Below, one piece after another: positions 7,680-16,266 of a DNA stretch of 64,000 bases. Under the pieces are notes generated by a model. That model was not told where the DNA came from and did not search any database. It saw nothing but the letters and a program-made list of their open reading frames with translations. The stretch comes from an uncultured Prevotella sp. (GTDB taxonomy: Bacteria > Bacteroidota > Bacteroidia > Bacteroidales > Bacteroidaceae): positions 1 to 64,000 of the forward strand of contig CAMKTS010000010.1 in the NCBI GenBank assembly GCA_946415755.1. The letters run 5' to 3'. The translations under genes were made by a program, and so were the position numbers. Position 1 is the stretch's first letter. Each line of letters begins with the position of its first letter.

Positions 7680-8711
7680 ATGAACCAATCTCAGAAAGTG
7701 TTTTACCGCCAGTTCTCACAACACGGGACAGGTGACGCTAAAGTTGAAATATCGCCGAGTGAAGTAGCCTTGTTGCTGTTTATTGCCTATCACGACATTC
7801 ATGGCACCTATCCTTCACGGCAATTTCCTGCAATAATCAAACTGGCAGAAAAAGGATTCTATCAGATGTCTTTCGCAGAGATAAACAAGTTGCCTGAGAT
7901 GACTGCTGATGAGAGTTTTGAATTGATGGAAAGTGCTGGGGTTACAGATGTTAGCGACATCATTTATTTGTATCTGAAGAACCTTTCCGACTTGTACCGA
8001 AGACGATATAAGTATGATAAGATTCTCCAGAATCAGCCTTTCCCCAATGCTGACCAAGTAGCTCCAAGAAGTCTATTGGAATATGGTAAGTGTGACGATT
8101 CGCTTTTGGCAACATGGCTGGAATGGCGTAAATGGTTCTTTGACATAGATAACAGAAGTGGTCAGGAAACAGGCTATGTGTTTGAACCAATTCTTGCGAG
8201 TTGTCTTGGTGGCGTTTCTGTCTCTCATACCAGTTCTCCTGTAAAAAGAATCAACGATAGCGGGCGAAGAACAAATGAAGGCCGTCAAGTCGATTGTTAT
8301 ATTGAGGAGGCAAAAGAGGTCTATGAGTTAAAGATGCGTGTAACTATTGCAGCAAGTGGACAAGGTCGCTTCAAAGAAGAAATGTCTTTCCCTCATGAGG
8401 CAAAAGCATCAGGGCTGACACCGATATTGGTTGTTTTTGATGAAACTGAGTCGGCACTTTTGACTAAACTGAAAGCCCAGTTCAAGAAGTACGGTGGTAA
8501 ATGCTTTATCGGGCAGGCAGCTTGGAATATGCTCTATCAGAAAGCAGGGAAGGAAATGAGTCTGTTTATTCAAAAATACATTTACCCACCCGTAGAGGCT
8601 ATGGGTCGATTTATTGACAGCAATCCGCAGACTATTCAGATAGAGAATCAAGGGCATGAGATAATCATTAGCGACAATAAGAATAAATACATCATAAATA
8701 GAAAACAATGA
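7680..8711 (+). CDS. Probable type II restriction endonuclease
   Basis: 343-residue protein starting 2 bases after the methyltransferase stop. The coupling and location argue for the cognate endonuclease. A possible PD-(D/E)xK core is present: an acidic residue in GRQVDCYIEE followed by the E-x-K of YELKMR about 10 residues later (about residues 200-220). It has no membrane segment or signal peptide. I suspect, without being certain, a relation to the ApaLI-like endonuclease family; if that were right the site would be GTGCAC, and this hexamer does occur in the window (about 490), which is compatible with methylation protection. Base composition is AT-rich like the methyltransferase. Confidence 0.75.
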   Translation: MNQSQKVFYRQFSQHGTGDAKVEISPSEVALLLFIAYHDIHGTYPSRQFPAIIKLAEKGFYQMSFAEINKLPEMTADESFELMESAGVTDVSDIIYLYLKNLSDLYRRRYKYDKILQNQPFPNADQVAPRSLLEYGKCDDSLLATWLEWRKWFFDIDNRSGQETGYVFEPILASCLGGVSVSHTSSPVKRINDSGRRTNEGRQVDCYIEEAKEVYELKMRVTIAASGQGRFKEEMSFPHEAKASGLTPILVVFDETESALLTKLKAQFKKYGGKCFIGQAAWNMLYQKAGKEMSLFIQKYIYPPVEAMGRFIDSNPQTIQIENQGHEIIISDNKNKYIINRKQ

Positions 8712-8857
8712 AGGATATACTATTGTCGAAATAGGCAGTAGACTTTAGTTTTTAAGAAACGGCCAACATTTTATGTTTTTAATTCAAAAAAGTCTCAATT
8801 TGTTGTGGAAAATATATTTTCGTGAGTAAATATAGATGCACTTTGAAATAGTTTTCG

Positions 8858-8865
8858 TACCTTTG
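8858..8865 (+). promoter_or_regulatory. Putative -7 box (TACCTTTG) of surE-lpxB
   Basis: TACCTTTG about 20 bases upstream of the surE ATG, after a 140-bp AT-rich spacer that follows the restriction endonuclease gene. Confidence 0.55.
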
Positions 8866-8885
8866 TAGCCTCAAAAAAGGGAAAG

Positions 8886-9644
8886 ATGAGACCACTGATA
8901 CTGATATCAAACGATGACGGCTACGAGGCCAAGGGCATCAACTGTCTGATAGAGATGGTAAGAGGAGTGGCCGACGTGCTGGTGTGCGCTCCGGAAGGAC
9001 CGCGCAGTGGAATGGCCTGCGCCTTCTCGGCCACACAACCGCTGATGCTGACGCTGCGGCGGAAAGAGGAGGGAGTGGAGGTATGGTCGTGCAACGGCAC
9101 ACCAGTTGACTGTGTGAAGATGGCACTGGCCGAGCTGACACAACGGCGGCCGGACATGGTGATAGGAGGCATCAACCACGGTGACAATGGCTCGGTGAAC
9201 ACACACTACAGCGGCACGATGGGTGTGACGGTAGAGGGGTGCCTGAAATACATTCCCTCGGTGGCCTTCTCGCTGTGCGACCACAGGGCAGATGCCGACT
9301 TCGGACCCCTGCGCCCCTACGTGGTGGAGCTGACCAAAAGGGTGCTTGCCGAGGGCTTGCCCAAGGGCGTATGCCTGAATGTGAACTTCCCCCTGCTCAC
9401 CTCTTTCAAGGGTGTGCGCGTATGCCGAATGGCACAGGGCACCTGGTATAACGAGACGATGAAGTACCACCACCCGCGAGGCTACGACTATTGGTGGATG
9501 GTGGGGCACTACCGCAACGATGAGCCTGACGCAGAAGATACCGACAACTGGGCACTGCAGCACGGCTATGTGGCCATCACACCTACCCGCACCGACGTGA
9601 CGGCATACGAGGCGATAGACCTGCTGAACGGCTGGCAGTTGTAA
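8886..9644 (+). CDS. surE: 5'/3'-nucleotidase SurE
   Basis: SurE, a metal-dependent nucleoside monophosphate phosphatase of the cytoplasm. The family signatures are present at the N-terminus: ISNDDGYEAKGI (residues 7-18) with the paired aspartates that bind the metal, PEGPRSGM with the conserved Ser, and GGINHGDNG (about residues 98-106) with the metal-binding Asn. 252 residues is the standard length. The gene precedes lpxB by 41 bases, with a TTTCATC direct repeat in the gap. Confidence 0.95.
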   Translation: MRPLILISNDDGYEAKGINCLIEMVRGVADVLVCAPEGPRSGMACAFSATQPLMLTLRRKEEGVEVWSCNGTPVDCVKMALAELTQRRPDMVIGGINHGDNGSVNTHYSGTMGVTVEGCLKYIPSVAFSLCDHRADADFGPLRPYVVELTKRVLAEGLPKGVCLNVNFPLLTSFKGVRVCRMAQGTWYNETMKYHHPRGYDYWWMVGHYRNDEPDAEDTDNWALQHGYVAITPTRTDVTAYEAIDLLNGWQL

Positions 9645-9660
9645 AGGGCGGCAACATATT

Positions 9661-9681
9661 TTTCATCTTTCATCTTTCATC
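9661..9681. repeat. Triplicated TTTCATC heptad
   Basis: Three adjacent copies of the 7-mer TTTCATC fill the gap directly before the lpxB start codon. Similar unrelated heptads occur at other intergenic junctions in the window (16267-16308, 52191-52223). Confidence 0.8.
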
Positions 9682-9685
9682 TCCA

Positions 9686-10891
9686 ATGAAATACTACCTG
9701 ATAGCCGGAGAGGCCAGCGGCGACCTGCATGCCTCGCACCTGATGAGTGTACTGAAAGACCGCGACGAAGAGGCACAGTTCCGCTTCTTCGGAGGTGACA
9801 TGATGGCTGCTGTGGGTGGCACGCGCGTCAGGCACTACCGTGAGCTGGCCTATATGGGGTTTGTGCCCGTCATGCTGCACCTGCCCACCATCCTGAGGAA
9901 TATGCGGATGTGCAAACGCGACATCCAACAGTGGCAGCCCGACGTGGTGATACTGGTCGACTATCCCGGCTTCAACCTCAAGATAGCGCACTTCGTACAT
10001 GCGGAGGGCATCTGCCCCGTCTACTACTACATCGCCCCGAAGATATGGGCGTGGAAGGAGTACCGCATCAAGAACATCAAGCGCGACGTAGACGAGCTGT
10101 TCTCCATTCTGCCCTTCGAGGTAGACTTCTTCGAGGGCAAGCACGGCTATCCTATCCACTATGTGGGAAATCCGACGGCTGCGGAGATAGCCCCCCTTAT
10201 ATCCAAAGCCCCCCTTACATCCCCCCTTGGGGGGAAAGATAGCGGCGGCGGTGATGGCTTCGGTTCTTCCCCCTCTCGGAACGACAGAGGGGGGATTCTT
10301 GCTTTGCTGGCAGGCTCACGCACGCAGGAAATCAAGGACAACCTGCCCGCAATGATTGAGGCTACGCGCCATCTGGCCGGACAGTATGACATTGTGGTGG
10401 CCGGTGCTCCCGGCATTGCCCCCGACTACTACCGGCAGTTCCTGGAGGGCAGTTCCGTGCGCCTCGTTGTCAACGAGACCTTCCACCTGCTCTCACAGGC
10501 CACCGCCGCCCTCGTCACCAGTGGTACGGCAACCCTCGAGACCTGTATGTTCCGGGTGCCGCAGGTGGTGTGCTACAAGACTCCGCTGACGTGGCTGACG
10601 GGATGGATGAAGCGCCATGTGCTGAAGGTGAAATACGTGTCGCTGGTGAACCTGATTGCTGGTAGGGAAGTGGTGAGGGAACTGGTGGCCGACACCTTCA
10701 GCGTTGAGAATATCCGCCGCACGCTGGAGACCATCCTTCCCGGTGGCAGCGACCGTGAGCGCATGCTCGCCGACTATGAGGAGGTGCATCGCCTGCTGGG
10801 CGACAGCCATGCTCCCGCGGTGGCCGCCGACATCATGCTGCGACTGCTGAAAGAGAAAAAGGTAAAGGAGGACGTTCAGAAGACGATGTAA
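9686..10891 (+). CDS. lpxB: Lipid-A-disaccharide synthase
   Basis: LpxB, a GT19 glycosyltransferase of the inner membrane surface that joins UDP-diacylglucosamine and lipid X to form the lipid A disaccharide. The N-terminal MKYYLIAGEASGDLHASHL is a family signature, with the downstream blocks DYPGFNLKIA, YYIAPKIWAWKEYR, and the C-terminal TSGTATLET and VPQVVCYKT. Residues about 169-205 (SPLGGKDSGGG, SSPSRNDRGG) are an insertion coded by GC-rich palindromes, placed just before the conserved ILALLAGSRTQEI strand of the second Rossmann half. 401 residues; without the insertion it would be close to the usual 370-380. The 3' end overlaps the convergent DUF4886 gene by 16 bases. Confidence 0.96.
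   Translation: MKYYLIAGEASGDLHASHLMSVLKDRDEEAQFRFFGGDMMAAVGGTRVRHYRELAYMGFVPVMLHLPTILRNMRMCKRDIQQWQPDVVILVDYPGFNLKIAHFVHAEGICPVYYYIAPKIWAWKEYRIKNIKRDVDELFSILPFEVDFFEGKHGYPIHYVGNPTAAEIAPLISKAPLTSPLGGKDSGGGDGFGSSPSRNDRGGILALLAGSRTQEIKDNLPAMIEATRHLAGQYDIVVAGAPGIAPDYYRQFLEGSSVRLVVNETFHLLSQATAALVTSGTATLETCMFRVPQVVCYKTPLTWLTGWMKRHVLKVKYVSLVNLIAGREVVRELVADTFSVENIRRTLETILPGGSDRERMLADYEEVHRLLGDSHAPAVAADIMLRLLKEKKVKEDVQKTM
10190..10298. repeat. In-frame palindromic repeat insertion in lpxB
   Basis: About 108 bp inside lpxB containing the palindrome TCCCCCCTTGGGGGGA (10220-10235), a preceding pair of C-runs, and a second C-run/G-run pair (10268-10295). It is a multiple of three in effect, since frame is kept into the conserved ALLAGSR block. 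Composition is unlike the flanking coding DNA. Confidence 0.75.
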
Positions 10892-11700
10892 CGCCCCTGC
10901 TGCTGCATGAACACAGCCTCGTGGGCGGCCTGCTGGCAAATCCACGCCTCTTCCTCCGTGATGGTTTCCGGATAGTATTTGTTGCCGTCGACGATACGCC
11001 CCGTGAGCACTTCGCACCACGTACAGGCGGCCGTATAGCGCCCCAGCGTCAGAGAGAGATGCCGGCCGTCGCGGTTCAGGATGTCGCCCATACGGTAGCG
11101 CGCCAGCTGGATGGCGGTGCCTGAAGGGATGATGACGCTCAGGCCTACGACAGGCAGTACCTGCTGTACCACGTTGATGATGGCACGGTACATCTTGCGC
11201 TGGTCATTGTCGTAAGGCTGGAAAATGTCGCTCACAAAGTCTTGTGCGTAGGCCCATGTCATGTGCCACATAAAGGCAACGTGCAGGTTGGTGGTATAGC
11301 TCTGTACCAGCCGCTTCAGCTGGGCCAGATGCGTGTAGCTCTCCGGGATTCCCGACAAGGGGCTGGATTGCTGGAGGGTGATGATGTCCCACTGCTCGTC
11401 GCGGATGATGTGCTGCAGGTCGGTATCTTTGCGGTTAGCCCTCACGCCTCCTACTATCTTTCGGTATTCGTATTCGGCCTTGCCCGTCAGCAGATTGTCG
11501 TAATGGCGGTCGATGGAGCAGCCGCCGATGTAGGCGTTGCCGATGACCAGCGAGTCGCCCTGTGCCGCCGCCAGCTCATAGAGGTACTGCTCCACGGCAT
11601 CTACCGAGAAGCTGTTGCCGATAGCCAGCACCTTGACGACTTTGGCACTGAATGGTAGAAAAGTAAAAAGGAATACGAGTAAGATGACAGCCTTCTTCAT
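10876..11700 (-). CDS. Exported DUF4886 protein (SGNH-hydrolase-like)
   Basis: 274-residue protein with a signal peptide (MKKAVILLVFLFTFLPFSA) and the DUF4886 domain. The start of the domain, VLAIGNSFSVDAVEQYL, resembles block I of SGNH hydrolases, with the serine in GNSFS as the possible nucleophile; later conserved blocks include QQSSPLSG, FMWHMTWAY and LTLGRYTAACTWCEVLTG. Family members are common in gut Bacteroidetes and are thought to act as periplasmic esterases or lipases, but activity is not established here. The last 16 bases overlap the 3' end of the converging lpxB. The next minus-strand gene (sigma factor) ends 2 bases before its start, so this is the distal gene of an operon. Confidence 0.85.
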   Translation of the reverse strand: MKKAVILLVFLFTFLPFSAKVVKVLAIGNSFSVDAVEQYLYELAAAQGDSLVIGNAYIGGCSIDRHYDNLLTGKAEYEYRKIVGGVRANRKDTDLQHIIRDEQWDIITLQQSSPLSGIPESYTHLAQLKRLVQSYTTNLHVAFMWHMTWAYAQDFVSDIFQPYDNDQRKMYRAIINVVQQVLPVVGLSVIIPSGTAIQLARYRMGDILNRDGRHLSLTLGRYTAACTWCEVLTGRIVDGNKYYPETITEEEAWICQQAAHEAVFMQQQGRYIVF

Positions 11701-11702
11701 GC

Positions 11703-12254
11703 TTATCTCTCCTTCCTTGCGGCCTTGCGCAGCTTGCGGACAGCCACATCCCTTATCTGGCGCACACGCTCGCGCTTCAAGCCCAGCAGGTTGCCTATCT
11801 CGGCCATTGTCATACGCTCGGCTCCCACACCGTAGTAGCGGCTCACCACCGACTGCTCGCGCTCGTTGAGCACGTGGATGGCCTGAATCAGGTCGTCGGC
11901 CAGCGCATCAGCCTCTACCTGCTGGTCGGCTTTCACGGCATTGACATCCTCCAGCACGTTGAGCAGTGTGTAGTTGTTGCGGCTCCCTACAGGCAGCGAC
12001 TCGTCGGTAGAGCGCACGTTGGCATCGCTCTCCAGACGGCTGATGGCCGCCTCGATGCTCCTGCGGATGTAGGGTGCGGCAAAGGTGACGAAGGGCTTGC
12101 CGCGCGAGGCATCGTACTTCTCGGCAGCCTTGATGAGTCCTATGGAACCCTCGCTGACGAGGTCGTCGCCGTCGAGCAGCTCGCTATGGTACTGTCGCGC
12201 CAGCGTCACCACATAGCCCATCGTCTCGGTAATCAGTTTCTCCTTGTCGTTCAT
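11703..12254 (-). CDS. Short sigma-70 family RNA polymerase sigma factor
   Basis: Sigma-70 family protein of about 183 residues. Region 2 is present (DLVSEGSIGLIKAAEKYD and FVTFAAPYIRRSI), as is region 4 with its helix-turn-helix (LNEREQSVVSRYYG, MAEIGNLLGLKRERVRQI). Region 1 and much of region 3 are missing, so it is a compact, alternative-type sigma rather than the housekeeping RpoD. The ATG at 12252-12254 (MNDKEK) is preferred; an upstream ATG at 12269 lies within a 28-bp tandem repeat and may be an accident of that repeat. It sits between the GH5 and DUF4886 genes on the same strand. No anti-sigma factor is seen nearby and the target regulon is unknown. Confidence 0.85.
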   Translation of the reverse strand: MNDKEKLITETMGYVVTLARQYHSELLDGDDLVSEGSIGLIKAAEKYDASRGKPFVTFAAPYIRRSIEAAISRLESDANVRSTDESLPVGSRNNYTLLNVLEDVNAVKADQQVEADALADDLIQAIHVLNEREQSVVSRYYGVGAERMTMAEIGNLLGLKRERVRQIRDVAVRKLRKAARKER

Positions 12255-12339
12255 CGTATGCCAGTTCATTGTACTTCAGCAGCAGGTGCCAGTTCATTGT
12301 ACTTCAGCAGCCAGTGCTAATCGTTGTACTTCAGCAGCA
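12255..12339. repeat. Three tandem 28-bp repeats at the GH5/sigma factor junction
   Basis: Three successive units share the core TTGTACTTCAGCAGC (two begin GCCAGTTCATTGTACTTCAG). The unit nearest 12339 codes for the C-terminal LLLKYND of the GH5 enzyme; the other two lie downstream of its stop codon and reach to the sigma factor start. The arrangement looks like a duplication of the 3' end of the GH5 gene, and it creates an extra ATG in frame with the sigma gene. Confidence 0.8.
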
Positions 12340-13270
12340 GGCGCTTGACCAGTCGACCGTACTCCTTGATGACATTGTCAGGCCACGGGCCGGTAGCTGT
12401 AGCACGCGGCAGCAGCATTGAGCACGACTCGTTCTTGTCGCTGATGCTCCAGCATATCCAGCTGATGCCCAGCCGCTCGCACATCTGTATCCACTGCTCC
12501 TCGCTGACGGGGTCGATCTTGCCGTCGCCAGAGGCTTCGGTGGCTCCGCTCTCGGAGATGAACACGGGAATGCCGCTCTTCACGGCTGCCTCGGTGCGCT
12601 GGCGGAGATAGTCGCCGTGAGTGGCAGCATAGAAGTGGACGGTGTACATGATGTTGGAGAAACCCGTCAGCGGACTATCTGCCACCAGGTGGATGTCTTG
12701 GTCCCAATGCGGACACCCTACCAGGATAATGTTGTCGGGGTCGTGCTGGCGGATGGCACCAATCACCTCTGCGGCATACTTCTTCAGGTCGGCCCACGTG
12801 TCCTCCACCGGCTCGTTGTAGATCTCGTAGATGACGTGAGGATACTTGCCGTACTTCTGGGCCATACGGCCGAAGAACTCCTTTGCCTCCTCGGTCTTCG
12901 TCAGATGGGAGTGCCAGTCGATGATGACGTACACGTTCTGCTTGATGGCCGACTCGATGACGGGAGTCATACACTGCATGGCGAATTCCGGATTCTCCAG
13001 GTAGTTGTCTTCTATCATAATGCCCATGGCGGCACGCACCACGGAGCAGTGCCAGTCTTCCTTCAGCGTCTGCACCACCTTCTTGTTATAGAAGCGGGGC
13101 CACAGGTTGTGCCATCCTAAGCTGACACCCCGCAGGATGACGGGTTGTCCCTGCTGGTCGCACAGCTGTGCTCCCTTGACTTGCAACTGGCCATATCGCT
13201 TCACGGGGGCTTGCGCGTTGGCATGGAATGCACACATAAAGAACAATAAAATCGTTATCAGTTTCTTCAT
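12317..13270 (-). CDS. Exported glycoside hydrolase family 5 endoglucanase-type enzyme
   Basis: 317-residue secreted enzyme with signal peptide MKKLITILLFFMCAFHANA. The GH5 fold is indicated by LRGVSLGWHNLWP, the VYVIIDWHSH strand, the acid/base glutamate in YEIYNEP (about residue 152), YTVHFYAATHG, and the nucleophile glutamate in ISESGA (about residue 237), with SWICWSISDK near the end. The layout is that of GH5 subfamily 2 cellulases, so beta-1,4-glucan is the likely substrate, though mannan or xyloglucan cannot be excluded. There is no carbohydrate-binding module or sorting tail. It is the first gene of a minus-strand group with the sigma factor and DUF4886 genes. Confidence 0.92.
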   Translation of the reverse strand: MKKLITILLFFMCAFHANAQAPVKRYGQLQVKGAQLCDQQGQPVILRGVSLGWHNLWPRFYNKKVVQTLKEDWHCSVVRAAMGIMIEDNYLENPEFAMQCMTPVIESAIKQNVYVIIDWHSHLTKTEEAKEFFGRMAQKYGKYPHVIYEIYNEPVEDTWADLKKYAAEVIGAIRQHDPDNIILVGCPHWDQDIHLVADSPLTGFSNIMYTVHFYAATHGDYLRQRTEAAVKSGIPVFISESGATEASGDGKIDPVSEEQWIQMCERLGISWICWSISDKNESCSMLLPRATATGPWPDNVIKEYGRLVKRLLLKYND

Positions 13271-13310
13271 AGTTAGTCTTTATAATTCGTGAAATTCGTT
13301 TAATTCGTGG

Positions 13311-14156
13311 TTAAAACAAAGATAAAGTATAGAGGTACACGACGGCAGCGGGAATAGCCATCAGCGAAGAGTCGAAACGGTCGAGCATCCCACCATGTCC
13401 CGGCAGGATGTTTCCGCTGTCCTTCACGCCTAAGGTGCGCTTCATCAGACTCTCTACCAGGTCGCCCCAGGTGCCGAAGAGCACTACCACCAACCCCAGT
13501 CCCAGCCAGGCAGGCAGCGTCAGCATGCCATCGTCGTAGTAGCTGGCCAGCCACGCGGCTCCCAGCACAAAGACGGCACCGCCGATGCTTCCCTCCCACG
13601 ACTTGGCGGGCGAGATGCGCGGAAACAGCTTGTGTCGGCCAATGAGCGACCCCACGCAGTAGGCTCCTGTATCGTTCACCCACAGGAAGACGAAAATGCT
13701 CAGCGGCAGCAGCGTGTTGAAGGCCACCTGACCGCCCGGCGTTGCTGTGAATGCCAGCACGTTGAGCAGCGAGAAGGGTAGGGCGATGTACATCTGTGCC
13801 AGCATCGTGTAGGCCCAGTCGTTGATGGGGTCTTCCTGTTTGAGGTACAGCTCGGCCACCAGCAGGTAGATGATGGTGACGAGGTAGGGGATGAACACCA
13901 CCGACTTGGCGGCACCGCCATACAGGTCGCTGCAGAAGTAGGTCATGGCGAAGAAGAAGTATACGCCCGCCACGGTAGAGATGAAGCGGTTGACCGTTAC
14001 GCCGGGGCGCTGGTTCACCAGTCCGGTGAACTCCCAGATGGTCATGCCTGTCACGATGCTGAACAGCAGCACCATCGCGTCGGGGCGCAGAAACGAGGCA
14101 ACGATAGCTGCCACAAAGATAATGCCTGTGATGGTTCTTACGATGAGATTCTTCAT
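13311..14156 (-). CDS. cdsA: Phosphatidate cytidylyltransferase
   Basis: CdsA makes CDP-diacylglycerol from phosphatidate and CTP in the inner membrane, the branch point for phosphatidylglycerol and phosphatidylethanolamine. 281 residues with seven or so hydrophobic segments; the signature region lies in the C-terminal half: ISPAKSWEGSIGG, GDLVESLMKR, and the closing GHGGMLDRFDSSL. The ATG is 21 bases downstream of ftsH's stop (minus strand), so cdsA is the last gene of an rsfS-ftsH-cdsA operon, a common Bacteroidetes order. Confidence 0.95.
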   Translation of the reverse strand: MKNLIVRTITGIIFVAAIVASFLRPDAMVLLFSIVTGMTIWEFTGLVNQRPGVTVNRFISTVAGVYFFFAMTYFCSDLYGGAAKSVVFIPYLVTIIYLLVAELYLKQEDPINDWAYTMLAQMYIALPFSLLNVLAFTATPGGQVAFNTLLPLSIFVFLWVNDTGAYCVGSLIGRHKLFPRISPAKSWEGSIGGAVFVLGAAWLASYYDDGMLTLPAWLGLGLVVVLFGTWGDLVESLMKRTLGVKDSGNILPGHGGMLDRFDSSLMAIPAAVVYLYTLSLF

Positions 14157-14177
14157 AGGAGTAATGATGGGGTTTCG

Positions 14178-16244
14178 TTAGTCTTGGGGGGTGCCTGGCT
14201 CCGGGCTTTCCGGATTGTCCGGGCTTTCCGGTTTTTCCGGAGATTCCGCTAATAGTCCCAGCTCTTTTGCTCTGCGCTCGGCCATTGCCTCGGCTTCGGC
14301 GCGCTGCTGGGCTTCCAACAGCTCTTCGGCACGACTCGTCCAGGGACGCTTGCCGAAGATCTTCTCCACGTCGTCGGCAAAGATGACCTCGCGCTCCACC
14401 AGCAACTGAGCCAGCTGGGCGTGGCCGTCTTTGTGTTCCGTCAGGATATCCTTGGCGCGGGCATACTGCTCGCCAATCATGCGCTGCACCTCTTCGTCCA
14501 TGATGCGGGCCGTAGTTTCTGAGTATGGTTTCTGGAATGCGTATTCCTGGTTGTTGTAGTAGTTGACGTTGGGCAGTTTGTCGCTCATGCCGGCGTAGGC
14601 CACCATCGCGTAGGCCTGCTGCGTTGTACGCTCCAGGTCGTTCATCGCTCCCGTCGAGATATGTCCGATAAACAGCTCTTCGGCAGCCCGGCCTCCGAGC
14701 AGCGAGCACATCTCGTCGAGCATGGCCTCTTTGGTTTGCAGCACGCGCTCTTCGGGCAGATACCATGCGGCACCCAAGGCGCGCCCTCGCGGTACGATGC
14801 TCACCTTCACCAGCGGATTGGCAAACTCGGTGAACCACGAGATGGTGGCATGTCCGGCCTCGTGGATGGCTATCGAGCGCTTCTCGGCTTCCGTCATCAC
14901 CTTCGTCTTCTTCTCCAAGCCGCCGATGATGCGGTCTACGGCGTCGAGGAAGTCTTGCTTGCCCACCTTCTCACGGTTGAAGCGGGCGGCTATGAGGGCT
15001 GCCTCGTTGCAGACGTTGGCGATGTCGGCCCCTGAGAAACCAGGAGTCTGACGAGCCAGGAAGTCTACGTCCAGGTTCTCGTCGAGCTTCAGGGGTTTCA
15101 GATGTACGTTGAACACCTCACGGCGCTCGTTGAGGTCGGGCAGGTCGACGTGTATCTGGCGGTCGAAGCGTCCGGCACGCATCAGTGCCGAGTCGAGCAT
15201 GTCGGCACGGTTGGTGGCGGCCAGTGTGATGATACCGCTGTTGGTGCCGAAGCCGTCCATCTCTGTCAGCAGTGCGTTCAGCGTGTTCTCGCGCTCGTCG
15301 TTGCCGCCCATAGCGGGATTCTTCGAACGGGCACGTCCCACGGCATCTATCTCGTCGATGAAGATGATGCAGGGAGCCTTCGACTTGGCTTTTTCAAATA
15401 GGTCGCGCACGCGCGATGCACCCACGCCCACGAACATCTCTACAAAGTCGGAACCCGACATCGAGAAGAACGGCACGCCAGCCTCACCGGCAACGGCCTT
15501 GGCCAGCAGCGTCTTACCGGTTCCCGGAGGACCCACCAGCAGGGCACCCTTGGGAATCTTGCCACCCAGGTCGGTATATTTCTGCGGGTTCTTCAGGAAG
15601 TCTACTATCTCCTGCATCTCCTGCTTGGCACCAGCCTGTCCGGCCACGTCCTTGAAGGTGATGCCCAGTTCGCCGCCTTTCTCATACATCTGTGCCTTCG
15701 ACTTGCCGACGTTGAAGAGTCCTGCCCCTCCAAAGCCCGCACCGGCACCGCCGCCCATGCGTCGCATGATGAACATCCACACCATGATGATGCCTCCGAA
15801 GAAGAGGATGTTCATCAGCAGGGAGCTGAAGAACTCGTTGTCCTTGCTGTTGTCGTAGGAGAACTTGCCGGCGAAATGCCCCTCGTTGCGGGCTTTCTCG
15901 ATAAACTGCTCCACCTGGTCGACGCTGCCGATGTCTACCGACACGCTCGGATTCTTACCCGTCTGCTGCACGCCCTGATGGAACACGTCGCGGATATGTT
16001 CCGGCTTGACGTACATCTGCAGCGAACTGCTGTTCTTGTTGACTACAATCTCGTTGGCATACCCTTTCTCCACCATCGTCTTGAAGTCAGAGTAGGTGGT
16101 CTTGGTCTTCATGCTGGACTCTTCCTTGCCCATTGTGAAGTACGAAATCATCAAGGCAATAATCACCAGACCATAGATCCAGTTCATATTGAAGCGGGGC
16201 ATGTTCATCTGCGGCCCCTTATTGGGATTATTATTCTGTTCCAA
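14178..16244 (-). CDS. ftsH: ATP-dependent zinc metalloprotease FtsH
   Basis: Membrane-bound AAA protease that degrades misassembled membrane proteins and short-lived regulators. Two membrane segments (about residues 22-38 and 142-160) flank a periplasmic domain. The AAA module has Walker A GPPGTGKT (238-245), Walker B IIFIDEID and the second region of homology [12 protein letters not shown]; the protease has HEAGH at about residues 460-464. The start codon is a TTG at 16242-16244 (MEQNNN), favoured because the Asn-rich head is usual in Bacteroidetes FtsH; an ATG at 16208 (MNMPRF) is the alternative. The C-terminal tail ends in Pro/Glu/Ser repeats coded by a CCGGA-rich repeat. It lies between rsfS and cdsA. 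Confidence 0.97.
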   Translation of the reverse strand: MEQNNNPNKGPQMNMPRFNMNWIYGLVIIALMISYFTMGKEESSMKTKTTYSDFKTMVEKGYANEIVVNKNSSSLQMYVKPEHIRDVFHQGVQQTGKNPSVSVDIGSVDQVEQFIEKARNEGHFAGKFSYDNSKDNEFFSSLLMNILFFGGIIMVWMFIMRRMGGGAGAGFGGAGLFNVGKSKAQMYEKGGELGITFKDVAGQAGAKQEMQEIVDFLKNPQKYTDLGGKIPKGALLVGPPGTGKTLLAKAVAGEAGVPFFSMSGSDFVEMFVGVGASRVRDLFEKAKSKAPCIIFIDEIDAVGRARSKNPAMGGNDERENTLNALLTEMDGFGTNSGIITLAATNRADMLDSALMRAGRFDRQIHVDLPDLNERREVFNVHLKPLKLDENLDVDFLARQTPGFSGADIANVCNEAALIAARFNREKVGKQDFLDAVDRIIGGLEKKTKVMTEAEKRSIAIHEAGHATISWFTEFANPLVKVSIVPRGRALGAAWYLPEERVLQTKEAMLDEMCSLLGGRAAEELFIGHISTGAMNDLERTTQQAYAMVAYAGMSDKLPNVNYYNNQEYAFQKPYSETTARIMDEEVQRMIGEQYARAKDILTEHKDGHAQLAQLLVEREVIFADDVEKIFGKRPWTSRAEELLEAQQRAEAEAMAERRAKELGLLAESPEKPESPDNPESPEPGTPQD
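14201..14250. repeat. CCGGA-type short repeat coding the FtsH C-terminal tail
   Basis: Five or so spaced copies of TCCGG (with variants CTTTCCGG and TTGTCCGG) at 9-base steps code for the Pro-Glu-Ser tail of FtsH. A related stretch (CCGGAAACGCCGGAGATTCC) is found in frame in alaS at 28694-28713. Confidence 0.65.
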
Positions 16245-16266
16245 CTTTAATCTTTAATTTTTAATC

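Noticed and set aside
8712..8885. Remnant of a mobile element at the right edge of the restriction-modification genes
   Set aside because: No inverted repeats, direct repeats or integrase fragments could be seen in the flanks; only base composition suggests transfer.
13300..14838. 512-codon minus-strand frame rich in Arg/His across cdsA and ftsH
   Set aside because: A frame-shifted shadow of two conserved genes; its composition is that of an out-of-frame GC-rich translation.
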